Shown: piece by piece, positions 23,415 to 34,634 of the stretch
Layout: each line of letters starts with the position of its first letter
Position numbering within the stretch: position 1 is the first letter of the stretch
From: Caprella mutica
Lineage: Eukaryota; Arthropoda; Malacostraca; Amphipoda; Caprellidae
Assembly: GCA_947561585.1 (NCBI GenBank)
Contig: CANNZV010000877.1
Location: forward strand, 62,001 to 126,000
Reading direction: 5' to 3'
DNA: 64,000 nucleotides
Translations under genes and position numbers: made by a program
Notes under the pieces: model-generated
Seen by the model: only the letters and a program-made list of their open reading frames with translations
Databases searched by the model: none
What the model was told of the DNA's origin: nothing

Positions 23415-24189
23415 TAAGGGGAATTCTGAGTGATAGAAAAGTCAGAAACGAGAGAAATTGTGAATTTACAAACAATTATGCAATCAATGCAGTGACGATT
23501 TGGAAGGTGGGGAGGGCTATATTTCGGCCGGAATAACTGATACCAAAAACGGAAGAGTGTGGTTGTAGATAAATTATTAAATGGCTGTGTTCTAATATAT
23601 TTGATTGAAAAATACTTTTGACGAAATATATCAATTATGACTCTGTTTAGAGGCGTACATATAACTATGAGGTTTATTTCTTCAATATAACTGGCAACTG
23701 ATTTTACTGAACTATTTTAAGAATTTTTTTATTTAAAAAGATCAAGTGAATTGACCAAAGTTGTACATTTCATATGAAAATAATGTTGTTTTTCTTTGAA
23801 ATCTCTTTGCAAATATCGGCAACTAAAAAAGTAGCCGATATAAAAATGATTAGGTTTTAAAGGATTATTTCTTAATGATTGAAATAGGTTTCATTTGAAA
23901 GAGTTGGATATATAGTTTCTTTTCATAAAAATTATTAATCATTAACACTATTAAAGTCATTTGGGGAGAACTTTTTCTTATAAAATTAGTGTGACGGACA
24001 GACAGTCACAACCCATTTATTGAACTGATATCAGAATAATTTCAAACCATGCAACCAGCTGTTTCTCAAGCTTAACATTAGGTTAGTGTAATGGACAGAA
24101 GAGGGATGAGGCGTGACACAAAAAAGAGGGATGACAGTAAACGCGTATAACTCAAAAAGTAGTACAGTTGGAAGATAAAATAAAAACAA
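23415..24189. other. Intergenic sequence without recognisable features
   Basis: AT-rich, with no open frame of interest and no obvious repeat. Confidence 0.4.
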
Positions 24190-25660
24190 CATGACAATAT
24201 ATATTTAGGAAATATTTATTCTCTAACAAATGCTCAAACTGGCCTCCCTGTTAATTGTTCCATACACAAATATATACGTTTCTCAAAATTCGCTATCATC
24301 GCACTCAGAATATCTTGATTCACAGATCAAATAAAATTCTTGAATAGTATCCTTTTCAATAGTATATATGTTTTTGCTCTGAAAACATTCTCCTTTACAT
24401 ACCCCTAAATAAGGAGATAGATCGGGGAACTTGCATGGTTAAGAGAATTCCATGCATACAATGAGAGATGATGTGGGTTCCAAAATGAATTGTGAGCCAA
24501 TTTTGTGCTCGCAATGAGGTATGAGCCGTTTTCCCGTCTTGTCGAAACCAACGGTCAGGATGTGTGTCGCCAGTCGACATATGATGTTTAAGATTTCAAT
24601 ATACATACAATTATACATATCGATATCATATGTCACTGTGCGTACATTTCCATCAGGATCTTGAAAATAATACGAGGTATGAGCCTGTAAAATATATATT
24701 GGTTACCTTAGGCCGTTAGACGAGTGTAGAGGTTTCTTAAAAAATTCCTCCGGCTTTGGGCTTTGTGGACTCCATATACGGAAATTTTGCAAATTATTCG
24801 AATAAATATGACATTCATCGCTGAAAATTACTGTATTAAAGGTCCATCTATCGCCGTCTAACCATATTCCTAATCCTATGACAAAACTCTAATTTTTGCT
24901 TGATCATTATTTGAGAGCTTTTTAAAGGTCCTCTCCAGGCTCCGGAAAAAAATGAGTTTATAACATAATATTATAGAACTAAGGTCTACGATCATTATTC
25001 TGCAAACTGCATACAATTCGGTTCAGTATATATTTTATAATTTGTTTTTAAAGTTTTTTAGTACTCTATGAGCAACAATTGAGCGAATCACTAATCTGAT
25101 GCTCAAGAAGAAGATTGTACACTCTTTGTTTTGATTACTAATTTGAATTTTATTAACAAACCATGCGTTTTCGGCCATTATTTTAGATATTAATTGTTTC
25201 TTTAAGTATATAAAAGTTTCTATTATAAGTTCAATCAATTTTATACCTTTACACGAATATTAAATGGATTTATTATACCTAATACCTAGTTGACAATCAA
25301 AACAAATGGTGTACATTCTTTTTCTTCAGGCTGAAAATTTCTTAAATTAGTAAGTCGGAAGTAAAATAGGTTTTGTAGAGTTTTGATTATAAAAATCTTT
25401 AAAAGCATATAAAATTAAAAATATGCTACCAAATTCGATGTGGTTTGCAGAAAAATGATAAGAAACATTAGCCTCGTTGAATAAAGCAATAAAAATATTT
25501 GCTTGGAGGGGACCTTTAAAGCTCTGTGATCGCTCTATCCACTGTTTTGAGATCTATATTTTCTTTGAATTTGTTTATAAAAGCTCTCTTGACTTTAGTT
25601 CGAGATGTTGACGATATATGATTAAACTGTTCGACAATGAAGAAGTGTATTACTGAGGTG
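24190..25660 (-). pseudogene. Tc1/mariner-like (IS630 superfamily) transposase relic
   Basis: Read on the minus strand, 25640-25520 encodes a helix-turn-helix-like start (FIVEQF, KVKRAFINKFKENIDLKTVD). From 24880 downward come IFSDECHIY (first catalytic Asp region), RIWSPQSPKPEEFF, YYFQDPDGNVRTVT, WFRQDGKTAHTS (second catalytic Asp), then in another frame FPDLSPY (third motif region), and the tail MIANFEKRIYMCMEQLTGRPV. At least three frame changes and stops are present. About 80-90 residues between the helix-turn-helix part and the first Asp are replaced by a nested insertion. The family organisation is that of transposases widespread in arthropods. Clearly non-functional. Confidence 0.75.
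24914..25525. mobile_element. Nested inverted-repeat element inside the transposase relic
   Basis: The left end GAGAGCTTTTTAAAGGTCC, then TCTCCAGGC, is inverted at the right end as GCTTGGAGGGGACCTTTAAA, then GCTCTG. The 612-bp segment interrupts the minus-strand transposase between its N-terminal and catalytic parts. No coding capacity is recognisable. Confidence 0.65.
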
Positions 25661-25849
25661 ATTTTTTTGATGTTTTAAATCCCGTGTTAAATGCAAAATG
25701 TACTACGTAGGTTTATCCAGCGATTTTATCCTAAATTAGTTTTTTAAGATTTCTAACTACATTAATATCTACGTATTAGTATTTTAAAATGACAGAACTA
25801 TGGAAAACCAAAATATTGAGAAACATATACTTTTCCATCCGCTTCCTTC

Positions 25850-26100
25850 CTTTCCTCTTCTTTCAATTTGTCTACACTTCCTCCACATCTTCATCATCAC
25901 CTCGCTCATCTCTCTTCTTCCCTCCTCTCCGATCAGACACTCTACCAACACAGTCTGTCTTTGCTCCACTCTCGTTCTCTACATTTACCAGCTCCTCACA
26001 GTAGAGCACAAAGTGCATCAGGTCTTTTGTCCCTCTCTCTCTCTCTACATATCATACAGAATATTACCCCCCCCCCCTCTCTCTTCTCCTGCAGAGCATA
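25850..26100 (+). repeat. Polypyrimidine tract with CTCTCT and poly-C runs
   Basis: Strong C/T bias on the plus strand, including a CTCTCTCTCTCTAC run and C8 followed by CTCTCTCT. Several overlapping open frames here result from the bias. I see no conserved protein. Confidence 0.6.
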
Positions 26101-26517
26101 TAAAGGTATCCAAGGTCTATAAATTCCGCGTTATATTTGGAAAGACAAAATTTAATCGATGCTCTATGGTTAGGATGTGAGACGGTATGTACTACAATAT
26201 TACATCACGTTTATATTTTGTTTTGGTTTAGCAGACACTTTGGCGAGCCTTCTTTCTATAAAAAAAGCTTGAACAACAACAGACACTTTAATTTTTTTAA
26301 AACGTATGGATAAACATATAAAGTAAAGTATACACGAAACAGTACACATAAGAAATTTATTATTATTTATGCAATTAGCAATTTAGTCAAACTACATTCC
26401 TAAACCAATGCGAATTTGCCGTCATTGTGTCCGGCGGTTACGTGGGCCATTGTCCAATTTACCAATTATAACGTTAAGTTGCTAACTAGGAATTTAAATT
26501 CTGCATAAATAGGTCTA

Positions 26518-28577
26518 GGGTGTTTGTGCCAGTAATCGGTCACTTAAGGATAAATTACAAACAAATACCAATAACAAGTCACATATAAACGCTACCAACG
26601 CGATGCAACTATCATTAGAAAGCTGGAATTTTTATCTTTCCAATCGCTTTACACATAAACCCATTCATATTATTACTTATGCAATTAAAAGTAAAAATGT
26701 CCCATTAGTCTAAAATGCTAGTAATCGTCATAGCAATATCTATGTTCGGTCACTTCCAATTCTATTATCGTCAGGTGGCCAATCATAAGGAACTAATGTT
26801 CGTCATACTTGTTGATTAGTGACTGATTAATATAATAGTATATAGTATAATTATTCTCCCGCTTCTAATTACTAGTAATAGATTTAGTCATACCTAATAA
26901 TTAATATCTATACAATCAATATGTATTTTTTTTATTAATGTAATTCCTACTGTACTAAGTTATAGTAAGTATTATGTTTATATTATTATTACCTACCCAT
27001 ACACACAATCAAAGACTTCGTCAATGGTTAAAAATACGCTATATTTTAGTGTTGTCATTTCATTCGAAAGTTTGAACAAGTTATACATTGTTGATTGACA
27101 TACACCAGAATTGAAAACTAAGTTATTTTATATAAATGTGATTATTTATTAACATAATCTGAAGCTCCTACAACTGCTACCTTCTACATGCAAGAGGAAA
27201 TAATTACCAGCTTTAAGAATCAACGGCTACTTTAAATTATAAGGCTTATTATATATTTGATTCGTCTGCCAAGTATACATAGATTAGATTATATTCAGAT
27301 ATTTTAAAATTGACAATCAATGCTTAATTTATTCATTTCTCAGAAGACTCAGATTGGTATTTAGTAATATCAATTACTTTAGTTTTAGCCTCTATACGTT
27401 TTCTTTGATTATAATAGTTCTGAAAAAAGGGGTAACTATTTTAAATAAAAGCAAGCCGTAATTGTCATGCGCATTTCATGTCTATTTAGTTGCAGATATC
27501 TTAGCCTTATTATAATGCTAACTATAAGTCTATAACACATTTTATTTACTGGTAAAAATTATTTTGAAATTGCTTTACCTCAATTAGATTTTCATTGAAA
27601 AAGTAATTTTCGGCCCCTAAATAACTGTTGCTTTGTTTAAGTTTAAACGGGACATAATTCGAATGTCCCCTTAAAAAATAAATGCCGATATATATGCCGT
27701 CTACATTCACTCTGGTTTGCCCTCTTCCACTATTGTGATGTAGATTCAAGTTCAACCATTCTTTGTCGCTATTATTGACGTCACAACCTGGAGTGGAAGT
27801 CCGGTTTTCTGTTGATTCTAAATCCTTCTGATTGAATTTTACGTATTTTGGTTATTGAAAAACGCCATATAAAATTCACACGTGACACTATATAAGTGGG
27901 TATGATTATGTAAAATATTTATATATTTGACGTTAAAGTAATCATATCTTGTTATCATATGTAATAACTTATTTTATTCGGAGAATATACACGCTTAACT
28001 ATCTCAAAATTTATTCATTAATGTTATTGGTCAATGTAACGATATAAATTAATTAGTTAAAATACCAGTTTGTTATCGGACGCATGACGGGAAGTTTTTC
28101 CAGTAATCGTCAGGATGGACGGATGGATTCTTTGTTTAATCGGCCAGTCTGTCCGAACATTAAAATCAGATGTTCTGATAATCTAGTGATCGGACTACCA
28201 TTTTAAATAAAAAGTAAGTATTTGTTTGCTTAAATTTTAAAATGCACTGATAGATCGTAAATTGTACATCTAGAAAAACATACACGTGGTACCTTAAAAG
28301 CTACTGAAACACACTCAGGAGTTTCAAAGAGGAACCGTTCTTTTATGAAAAATACATTGAACTGACCGATAACTTGACTTCCCGACAATGATTGGAAGCT
28401 ACCTGTTAATTTGTGTGGTTAAATGATTAGAAAGAATTACTAATCAATTATAGTGGTTGATTCTTTAATAATTTAGTACGTATGCCTCTATTCTTTAATA
28501 TATTATATAGAAAATTATACTCAATGTATCTGCTATTCCGATTACTAGAGGTATGCCGATTACTGGCACAAACACCC
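26518..28577. mobile_element. 2.06-kb non-autonomous DNA transposon (TA-flanked)
   Basis: The ends are GGGTGTTTGTGCCAGTAATC (left) and its inverse GATTACTGGCACAAACACCC (right), each flanked by TA. Partial copies of the terminal motif (AGTAATCG) recur inside near 26724 and 28102. No transposase was recognised. This explains most of an otherwise blank intergenic stretch. Confidence 0.7.
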
Positions 28578-28639
28578 TATATTCTCTATAACACTAGCAG
28601 TACAGAGTACTATACTACCACTGATGTCTGAATGTTCCT

Positions 28640-29368
28640 CCGTGACCTCTGTCTATGGCAGACTGCCAGTCTAGTCTGCAAAAGAAAAGATGCATGAAGT
28701 TGTGAAGTTATCCAGCGAGTATTGAGGCCTTGAAATTAGTCTCCTGAGTTATCCGGAGACAATTTTCTTATTATTGCCTATGTTTACTGTTTACATGTAA
28801 CTATTTATTTGAGACCATTCTGCAGAAACTGCCAACTGGTAAAGTGCTCGTAGTCTAAGAAATCTCTACGAGTCGTAGAGATCTCTTATCACCAGACTGC
28901 AGAAACTGGTATAGTGTTCTCCAAGAAATCCTCTATTTTGGCTTCTGTTCTCAGTAAAATACATGTAAATAACTAAATATAGGAGGAAATTAAGGATTGT
29001 TCGCACAGAAAATGTCCCACATTCTGCAGACTGGTTTTATCATGTTCATAGCAAACAATGTTTTAGAGTATGGACAAAGTCGCCAGTATATTGGCGACTT
29101 TTGAGGGGTTAAATAATTTAGAAAACCTCTAAATAACAAGTAAATCACTCCTAAAATAGTCTCAAGAGATACACATGCATCAGGCAATAGGCATGAAGCA
29201 TAAGGATGTTTCCTAGTGTAAAATCTTCACTAGGAAAGGAAGCCAAATTTGTCCTTTACAGTATCTTAAATCAAGTTAAATGTGGTGACCTGGATCCATT
29301 TTTTCATTAAACTGGCGACTTCCCTGCCACACTTTAAAACATGTATAGATGAAAATTAATGTAAATAT
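28640..29368. repeat. CTGCAGACTGG-family repeat, left of Copia
   Basis: It contains ATTCTGCAGACTGG, CCAGACTGCAGAAACTGG, TTTTGGCTTCTGTTCTCAGT and TAAGGATTGTTCGCACAGAA. These recur at 34.98-35.9 kb and 39.7-42.0 kb in both orientations. Copia inserted into this repeat field. Confidence 0.65.
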
Positions 29369-29715
29369 TGTTAGAATTAGGTTAAATAACAGTGGGTTAA
29401 CAACGTTAAGACATAGAGTTTATTTAAAGAGTAAATATGTTATACAATTAGAAGTCTATTTAGAGAGATGAGGAAATCACATCTCTCTCTGAGTAATGTA
29501 AAAGACAGACTGCCTTAAGGATCTACATGCAGTGTTATTTAACACTCGCCGGAAATGTAATAGACTTTAGACCTTAAGTCCGTTTCTCATAAAAGTAATA
29601 CATTGTTATTTAAACAATAGATAATTTAATATAGCTGAGCTAGTCTAACAGGAAGACTGGAAGTTAACATTAAACATATAACGAGTGTGTAATACATTTA
29701 ACTAAAATTTCAACA
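29369..29715 (-). repeat. Copia 3' LTR
   Basis: On the minus strand it begins TGTTGAAATTT and ends TTCTAACA. It carries an 8-bp insertion (GAAGACTG-type) relative to the other LTR. Confidence 0.92.
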
Positions 29716-29730
29716 CTCCTCCTCACACGA
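29716..29730 (-). promoter_or_regulatory. Copia polypurine tract
   Basis: The minus strand reads GTGTGAGGAGGAG directly before the 3' LTR, the expected primer site for plus-strand DNA synthesis. Confidence 0.8.
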
Positions 29731-29732
29731 CA

Positions 29733-31193
29733 TTATATATTTTTCATGCCTATTAATTCAACTAATTTGGTAAATCTATCAGTAGGCAACGGTTTAGTGA
29801 ATATGTCAGCAAGCATAGTTTCACTGGGGCAATACACAAGTTTAATTGTGTTTGAAGCAACAAGATCTCTAATGTAATGAAATTTAATATCAATGTGTTT
29901 CGATCTAGGATGATTTTTAGCATTTTTAGCAATACAAATAGCTGACAGATTATCCTTAAACAAAACTATAGGATTCTTATTTGGTACTTTGAGATCTAAT
30001 AGTAATTCATTTAGAAATACAGCTTCTTGGGAGGCACCAGAGAGTGAAACATATTCAGCTTCAGCCGTTGATAAAGCAACACATGACTGTTTCACAGAGC
30101 GCCAAGAAATAATGGAATTATTTAACATAAAGCATTGGCCAGAAGTACTTTTCCTATCAACTCTGTTACCTGCCCAGTCGGCATCAGAATAACCTATCAA
30201 CTCAGAATCTTCATTACCATATGTAATGCCAAGATCAGGTGTGCCCTTTAGGTATCTAAATATTCTCTTAATTGCAGACCAGTGCTTAGTGTTTGGATTG
30301 GAACAAAATTTAGAGACATTTCCAACTGCATAAGTTATGTCCGGTCTAGTTTTAGTAGATAGATACAGTAAAGCACCTACAGCTGACTGATATTTAGTTT
30401 TATCTACTAGTTCACAATCATCAGTAGTTGGTTCCAAATGAGAATTAACATCAGCAGGGGTTGAAACCGGTTTGCAATTATTGAATTCAAATCTATCTAA
30501 TAACTCGTTTACAAATGAAGATTGATTTAGGGCTATTTTATTTTCGTCTTGTACGACTTTTATGCCTAAGAAATAGGATAATTTTCCTAAGTCTTTCATC
30601 TCAAATTTAGCACTTAAATCAATCTTGATTTTAGTCAGATCATCATAGTTCTTACATGCTACAATAATATCATCTACATACACAGAAATGAAGCATGGAG
30701 AGTTATTGATTAATTTAACATATATACATGAGTCACAAGAGGACTGAATAAATCCTAAGGATTTAAGATATGCATCCAACGCATCATTCCAACATTTGGG
30801 TGATTGTTTTAATCCATACATCGATTTATTAAGTTTACATACTAAATCTTCTTTTCCTGGAATAGCATAGCCAGGAGGCTGTCTAATATAAACATTTTCT
30901 TTAAGATCCCCATTCAAAAAAGCAGAATTGACATCCAAGTGATGTACAAATAATTTTTGGTTAGCTGCTAAAGATAACATGGTTCGCACCGATTCAAATC
31001 TCACTACAGGAGCAAAAATTTCATCATAGTCGATTCCAGGTCTCTGTAAAAAACCCTGAGCGACTAATCTAGCTTTATATGAAACCACTCTACCATCAGA
31101 TCCCTTTTTTCTTTTAAACACCCATTTAGATTTAATTATGTTTAAATCTGAGGTAGGTTTTACGAGTTCAAAAACTTTGTTTCTCAAAAGCAT
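29733..31193 (-). CDS. Copia pol, reverse transcriptase and RNase H part
   Basis: The frame is 486 codons. It carries reverse transcriptase motifs WVFKRKKGSDG, KARLVAQG, DVNSAFLNG, SMYGLKQSPKCW and the catalytic YVDDIIVAC. RNase H motifs follow: SDADWAGN, KSTSG, TAEAEY and HIDIKFHYIRD, ending shortly before the polypurine tract. The reading frame is open to the end, but it is offset by one base from the upstream integrase frame near 31180. The Met at its start is not a real initiation site. Function: copies the element's RNA into DNA in cytoplasmic virus-like particles. Confidence 0.9.
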   Translation of the reverse strand: MLLRNKVFELVKPTSDLNIIKSKWVFKRKKGSDGRVVSYKARLVAQGFLQRPGIDYDEIFAPVVRFESVRTMLSLAANQKLFVHHLDVNSAFLNGDLKENVYIRQPPGYAIPGKEDLVCKLNKSMYGLKQSPKCWNDALDAYLKSLGFIQSSCDSCIYVKLINNSPCFISVYVDDIIVACKNYDDLTKIKIDLSAKFEMKDLGKLSYFLGIKVVQDENKIALNQSSFVNELLDRFEFNNCKPVSTPADVNSHLEPTTDDCELVDKTKYQSAVGALLYLSTKTRPDITYAVGNVSKFCSNPNTKHWSAIKRIFRYLKGTPDLGITYGNEDSELIGYSDADWAGNRVDRKSTSGQCFMLNNSIISWRSVKQSCVALSTAEAEYVSLSGASQEAVFLNELLLDLKVPNKNPIVLFKDNLSAICIAKNAKNHPRSKHIDIKFHYIRDLVASNTIKLVYCPSETMLADIFTKPLPTDRFTKLVELIGMKNI

Positions 31194-32391
31194 TTAATTC
31201 CCTCTCCATGGCATGTTTCCATTTAGAGGATTCAGAACCGCTATTAAGAGCCTCAGATACCGACCTAGGTTCGATATTGATATTCCCATTGACTAATAAA
31301 CCCTCCTCCTCAAGCTGATCAAAGCTATAATCCCAACTACCGTATCTAACAGGAGCTCGACGCGTTCTAGTCGATCGTCTATTTTCCAGTTCAGGAAGAT
31401 CCTCATCTGGTCTGATAGCTGGTACAGGTTGCGCCTCAGGGAGGATTATTGGAGGATTATCGTCAGGAGTTTGATTCTCAGGCCCAGCAGGTTCTGAATC
31501 TTCTGAAGGGAACACCAGTGGAGAGGTAGGAGTCTCACTCAGTTGAGGGCTCTCAATCTTAGATGAAATTGATTCATCAAAGGTTACATTCCTGGAAAAG
31601 AAGATTCTTTTAGATTCAACATCATACATCTTATACCCTTTAGTAACTGTGCCATAGCCAATAAACAGACATTTGGTAGCTTTATTTTCTAATTTTGATC
31701 GTTCATCTCGAGAAATATGGGCATACCCGGTGCATCCAAAAACTTTTACATGACTAACGTTGGGTTTTCTAAGATTTAAAGCTTCATATGGAGTTTTATT
31801 TACTAAAAATGAATTAATGCATCTATTATTTAGATAATTTTCAGTATATAGTGCTTCACCCCAGAATTCCTTATCAATTCCTGAATCAGATAACATACAT
31901 CTAACTTTTTCCATAATAGTTCTATTAAATCTTTCAGCTAACCCATTTTGTTCAGGAGTTTTAGGAATAGATTTCTGGTGAATTATACCTTCATTTCGTA
32001 AATATGATTCAAACTTATTTGAGGTATATTCTCCTCCATTATCTGACTGCAAGGTTTTAATTTTCCTTTCATAAATATTTTCAACCATAGCTTTCCATTC
32101 CAAAAACTTCTGAAACACATCGCTCTTATGTGCAATAACATATATCCAGGAGTATCGAGTAGCATGATCAATAAAGGTCAGAAAATATGAATTATTACCC
32201 CTGGAAGTGGGAGTAATTTTCCCACAGACATCTGTGTGGATTAAATCAAGAGGTTTACAATTTTTCTTAATGCTTGTAGAAAAAGGTATTTTATGCATTT
32301 TCCCATTACAGCAGTGTTCACACACACCTTCTATAGCTTTTAATTTACTATCCAGACCATTTACTGATTTAGTTCGGATCATTTTAGTCAA
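31168..32391 (-). CDS. Copia pol, integrase part
   Basis: A zinc-binding segment (GVCEHCCNGK, with GAG-pre-integrase WHRRLGHIG just upstream in the same frame) precedes the catalytic core: Asp in HTDVCG, Asp in QSDNGGEY and Glu in PEQNGLAER. VFGCTGYAHI and FIGYGTVTKGY complete the core. A variable acidic/proline-rich linker and MERELNAF lead into the reverse transcriptase. The frame continues upstream of its first Met to about 32485, where it is offset from gag-protease. It ends artificially at 31168 because of a one-base shift. Confidence 0.9.
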   Translation of the reverse strand: MTKMIRTKSVNGLDSKLKAIEGVCEHCCNGKMHKIPFSTSIKKNCKPLDLIHTDVCGKITPTSRGNNSYFLTFIDHATRYSWIYVIAHKSDVFQKFLEWKAMVENIYERKIKTLQSDNGGEYTSNKFESYLRNEGIIHQKSIPKTPEQNGLAERFNRTIMEKVRCMLSDSGIDKEFWGEALYTENYLNNRCINSFLVNKTPYEALNLRKPNVSHVKVFGCTGYAHISRDERSKLENKATKCLFIGYGTVTKGYKMYDVESKRIFFSRNVTFDESISSKIESPQLSETPTSPLVFPSEDSEPAGPENQTPDDNPPIILPEAQPVPAIRPDEDLPELENRRSTRTRRAPVRYGSWDYSFDQLEEEGLLVNGNINIEPRSVSEALNSGSESSKWKHAMERELNAFEKQSF

Positions 32392-32474
32392 GTTATCGTT
32401 ACCTATATGACCGAGCCTTCTGTGCCATAGAATGTTTACTTTATTTTGATCAACAGTTACTGCAGCTTTATGAA

Positions 32475-33686
32475 CTAAAGTATTAAGATAATAGAGTTGC
32501 CAACACAGTTAGCCTCAGCAATTAACTCTTCATTTTCGTTCAAAATTTTACATTTATCATCTTCAAAAATAATAGATTTATCATTACTTGTCATTTTTGA
32601 CACTGATAGTAGATTAAAAGCTAGATTTGGCACATATAGTACATCATTTATTTTACATGTTCTACTTCCACCACCTGGTATATTCACAATAACAGAAACA
32701 TTTCCTAGTGAAATAGCTTGTAAGACATCTCCATTACCTACTTTAACATTGATAGGTTTGCTAATATTTGCAAAATCTTTACATAAATTTTTCTCACCAC
32801 TCATGTGTGATGAAGAGCCTGAATCTATTATCCAAATATTACTGTCGGCATATTTGTTACAAAGAGCGATATCATTAGCATACATTGTGTGATTTAGTTC
32901 TATATGACTTACATTTACACCATTTGGCTGGTTTTGAGTTCTGTTATTTTGAGAATACCATTTAAATTTAAAGCAGTCTTTCTTCATGTGTCCCAATTTG
33001 TTGCAAAAATGGCATTTGATTGACAGTTTATTTACTGCAGCATCAATCTGAGTATTAGATAATGCCAATGCATCATTGGATTTAATACTCAACTTTTCAG
33101 CTTCTCTCCGGAGTGTGTCAGCTACGGTAATCCAGTTAGGGATGTCTGGCTGAGCTTCAAGTGCGGTAACTAGCACTTCAAACGGTTCTGGTAGTGATGA
33201 TAGGAGACAAATAACTTTATCCTCTTCACTGATCACTTGATTTAACAAGGCAAGCTCTTGAAAAACTTCAGTTAGTTCTTTCAAATGGGAGTCGAGTAGT
33301 TCGGGAGACTTCAATTTCAAATTGTAGAGCTTCTTCTTCAGACGAAATTTGTTAGCCCACGTGTTTTTCTGAAACGTTTCTTGAAGGGTGGTCCAGACAG
33401 CTTGTGGACCCGTGGGTTGTCCAACTAAGTACAATTGATCCGGAGAAATAGATAGTACTATATCAGCAAGAGTTTTATTCTTGTTATTCGCATAGGCAGC
33501 TTTAACATCAGTTGAATCGGAATCTATTGGAACTGGTTTAGTTCCATCAGCAAAATCCATCAGTTTCTCTCTTAAGAGATACATCTGCATCTGTATCCTC
33601 CATGTAGGGTAATTATTTCCGTCTAGGGGAACAATCCCCGGTAACTTATTTGAAGACATGTTTTCAAAGTATTTATTATCTTTCAA
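32475..33686 (-). CDS. Copia gag-protease
   Basis: The 403-codon frame starts either at 33686 or, more likely, at the Met at 33659 (MSSNKLPGI). The N-terminal part resembles Copia capsid (NYPTWRIQMQMYL, AVWTTLQETF). A CCHC zinc knuckle, CHFCNKLGHMKKDC, binds RNA. The aspartic protease active site is WIIDSGSSSHMSG. The frame stops at 32475 because the following region is in another frame. Copia normally reads through as one polyprotein, so this is a defect or sequencing error. There is no obvious slippery heptamer. Confidence 0.9.
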   Translation of the reverse strand: MKDNKYFENMSSNKLPGIVPLDGNNYPTWRIQMQMYLLREKLMDFADGTKPVPIDSDSTDVKAAYANNKNKTLADIVLSISPDQLYLVGQPTGPQAVWTTLQETFQKNTWANKFRLKKKLYNLKLKSPELLDSHLKELTEVFQELALLNQVISEEDKVICLLSSLPEPFEVLVTALEAQPDIPNWITVADTLRREAEKLSIKSNDALALSNTQIDAAVNKLSIKCHFCNKLGHMKKDCFKFKWYSQNNRTQNQPNGVNVSHIELNHTMYANDIALCNKYADSNIWIIDSGSSSHMSGEKNLCKDFANISKPINVKVGNGDVLQAISLGNVSVIVNIPGGGSRTCKINDVLYVPNLAFNLLSVSKMTSNDKSIIFEDDKCKILNENEELIAEANCVGNSIILIL

Positions 33687-34046
33687 TACTTAACAAACAT
33701 AAACAAACAAAGCAGTTAAATTGGTTTACTGTTTAACTGAATTGATGTTTTAAAATTATTCTAATTCATAAGAATAACTCACTGAATATAATTATTAATA
33801 TTCAATTGGAACAGCAACACAAGTCTTAGTTCGCAAGAACCTTTTGTTGAAAGACTGTTTACCAAAGGATAAGGTCACAGATTTAAAGGTAATTTGTGAC
33901 CTCTCTTGACACCTATTCCACACAAATACTAAATAATTATATTATAAAAACAAGTACATTTTTCGCTAGAGCAATCATTATAATTGACCTCATTAGCGCG
34001 TTAACACGATATGCTTACACAAGCGTTCGAGCCTATATGTTTCATA

Positions 34047-34475
34047 TAGTAAATTTATGAAGTGAAGAGCGAGTGAGACGACAAAAAAAGTTTCCATCCT
34101 TTTATTTTTCTAGAGATTTCGAATAATTCAATATTCATTATCAATATCCTAATTTTGACTAATTTTAAACAAATTAAGTAGAAATAAGAAGTATTATGGA
34201 TACCTATATTAATAAAGTCACCTAACTAATTCACAAATAATAAAGAAAAAGGAAAAATCAAAGAAAATAATAAGTTATTAACCCAAAATAGCAAAGTTAA
34301 ATGAACTTGCTTGTTCATTGAGCGATGGAGACTGTTTATGAATGTATATAGATTCTAATAAACGATAATAAACGATATTGATAATGAATATTGAATTATT
34401 CGAAAGCTCTAGAAAAATAAAAGGATGGAAACTTTTTTTGTCGTCTCACTCGCTCTTCACTTCATAAATTTACTA
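34047..34475. mobile_element. Palindromic MITE in the Copia leader
   Basis: Arms of about 100 bp (left 34047-34146, right 34378-34475) are near-perfect inverted copies starting TAGTAAATTTATGAAGTGAA. The 12-mer TGTTTCATATAG occurs at 34038-34049 and again at 34508-34519, probably the duplicated target plus flank. The element interrupts the untranslated region between primer site and gag, so it entered after Copia or travels with this copy. Confidence 0.8.
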
Positions 34476-34620
34476 AGATTTCCAAGAAGGAAGCCAATTA
34501 CTGAAATTGTTTCATATAGTTTAACACTTTTTTCACTGCACTTAGTTTTTATATTTATTACTGTTATAAACTTCTAATTTGTTTTTAAACATAATTTGAT
34601 TTATAAACTCTTATCGTTCA

Positions 34621-34634
34621 CTGGGCCCATAACC
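34621..34634 (-). promoter_or_regulatory. Copia primer-binding site for an internal fragment of initiator tRNA-Met
   Basis: Directly after the 5' LTR the minus strand reads GGTTATGGGCCCAG. This is complementary to the anticodon-stem and loop segment CTGGGCCCATAACC of eukaryotic initiator tRNA-Met, not to its 3' CCA end. That is the half-tRNA priming arrangement known for Drosophila copia. Confidence 0.85.

Noticed and set aside
25789..26180. Three overlapping plus-strand frames of 71-126 codons
   Set aside because: Serine/leucine-rich products of a CT-rich tract, with no splice context or recognisable domain.
32400..32475. Programmed ribosomal frameshift between Copia gag-protease and integrase
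   Set aside because: No slippery heptamer is present at the junction, and Copia elements normally use one continuous frame. Mutation or sequencing error is more likely.
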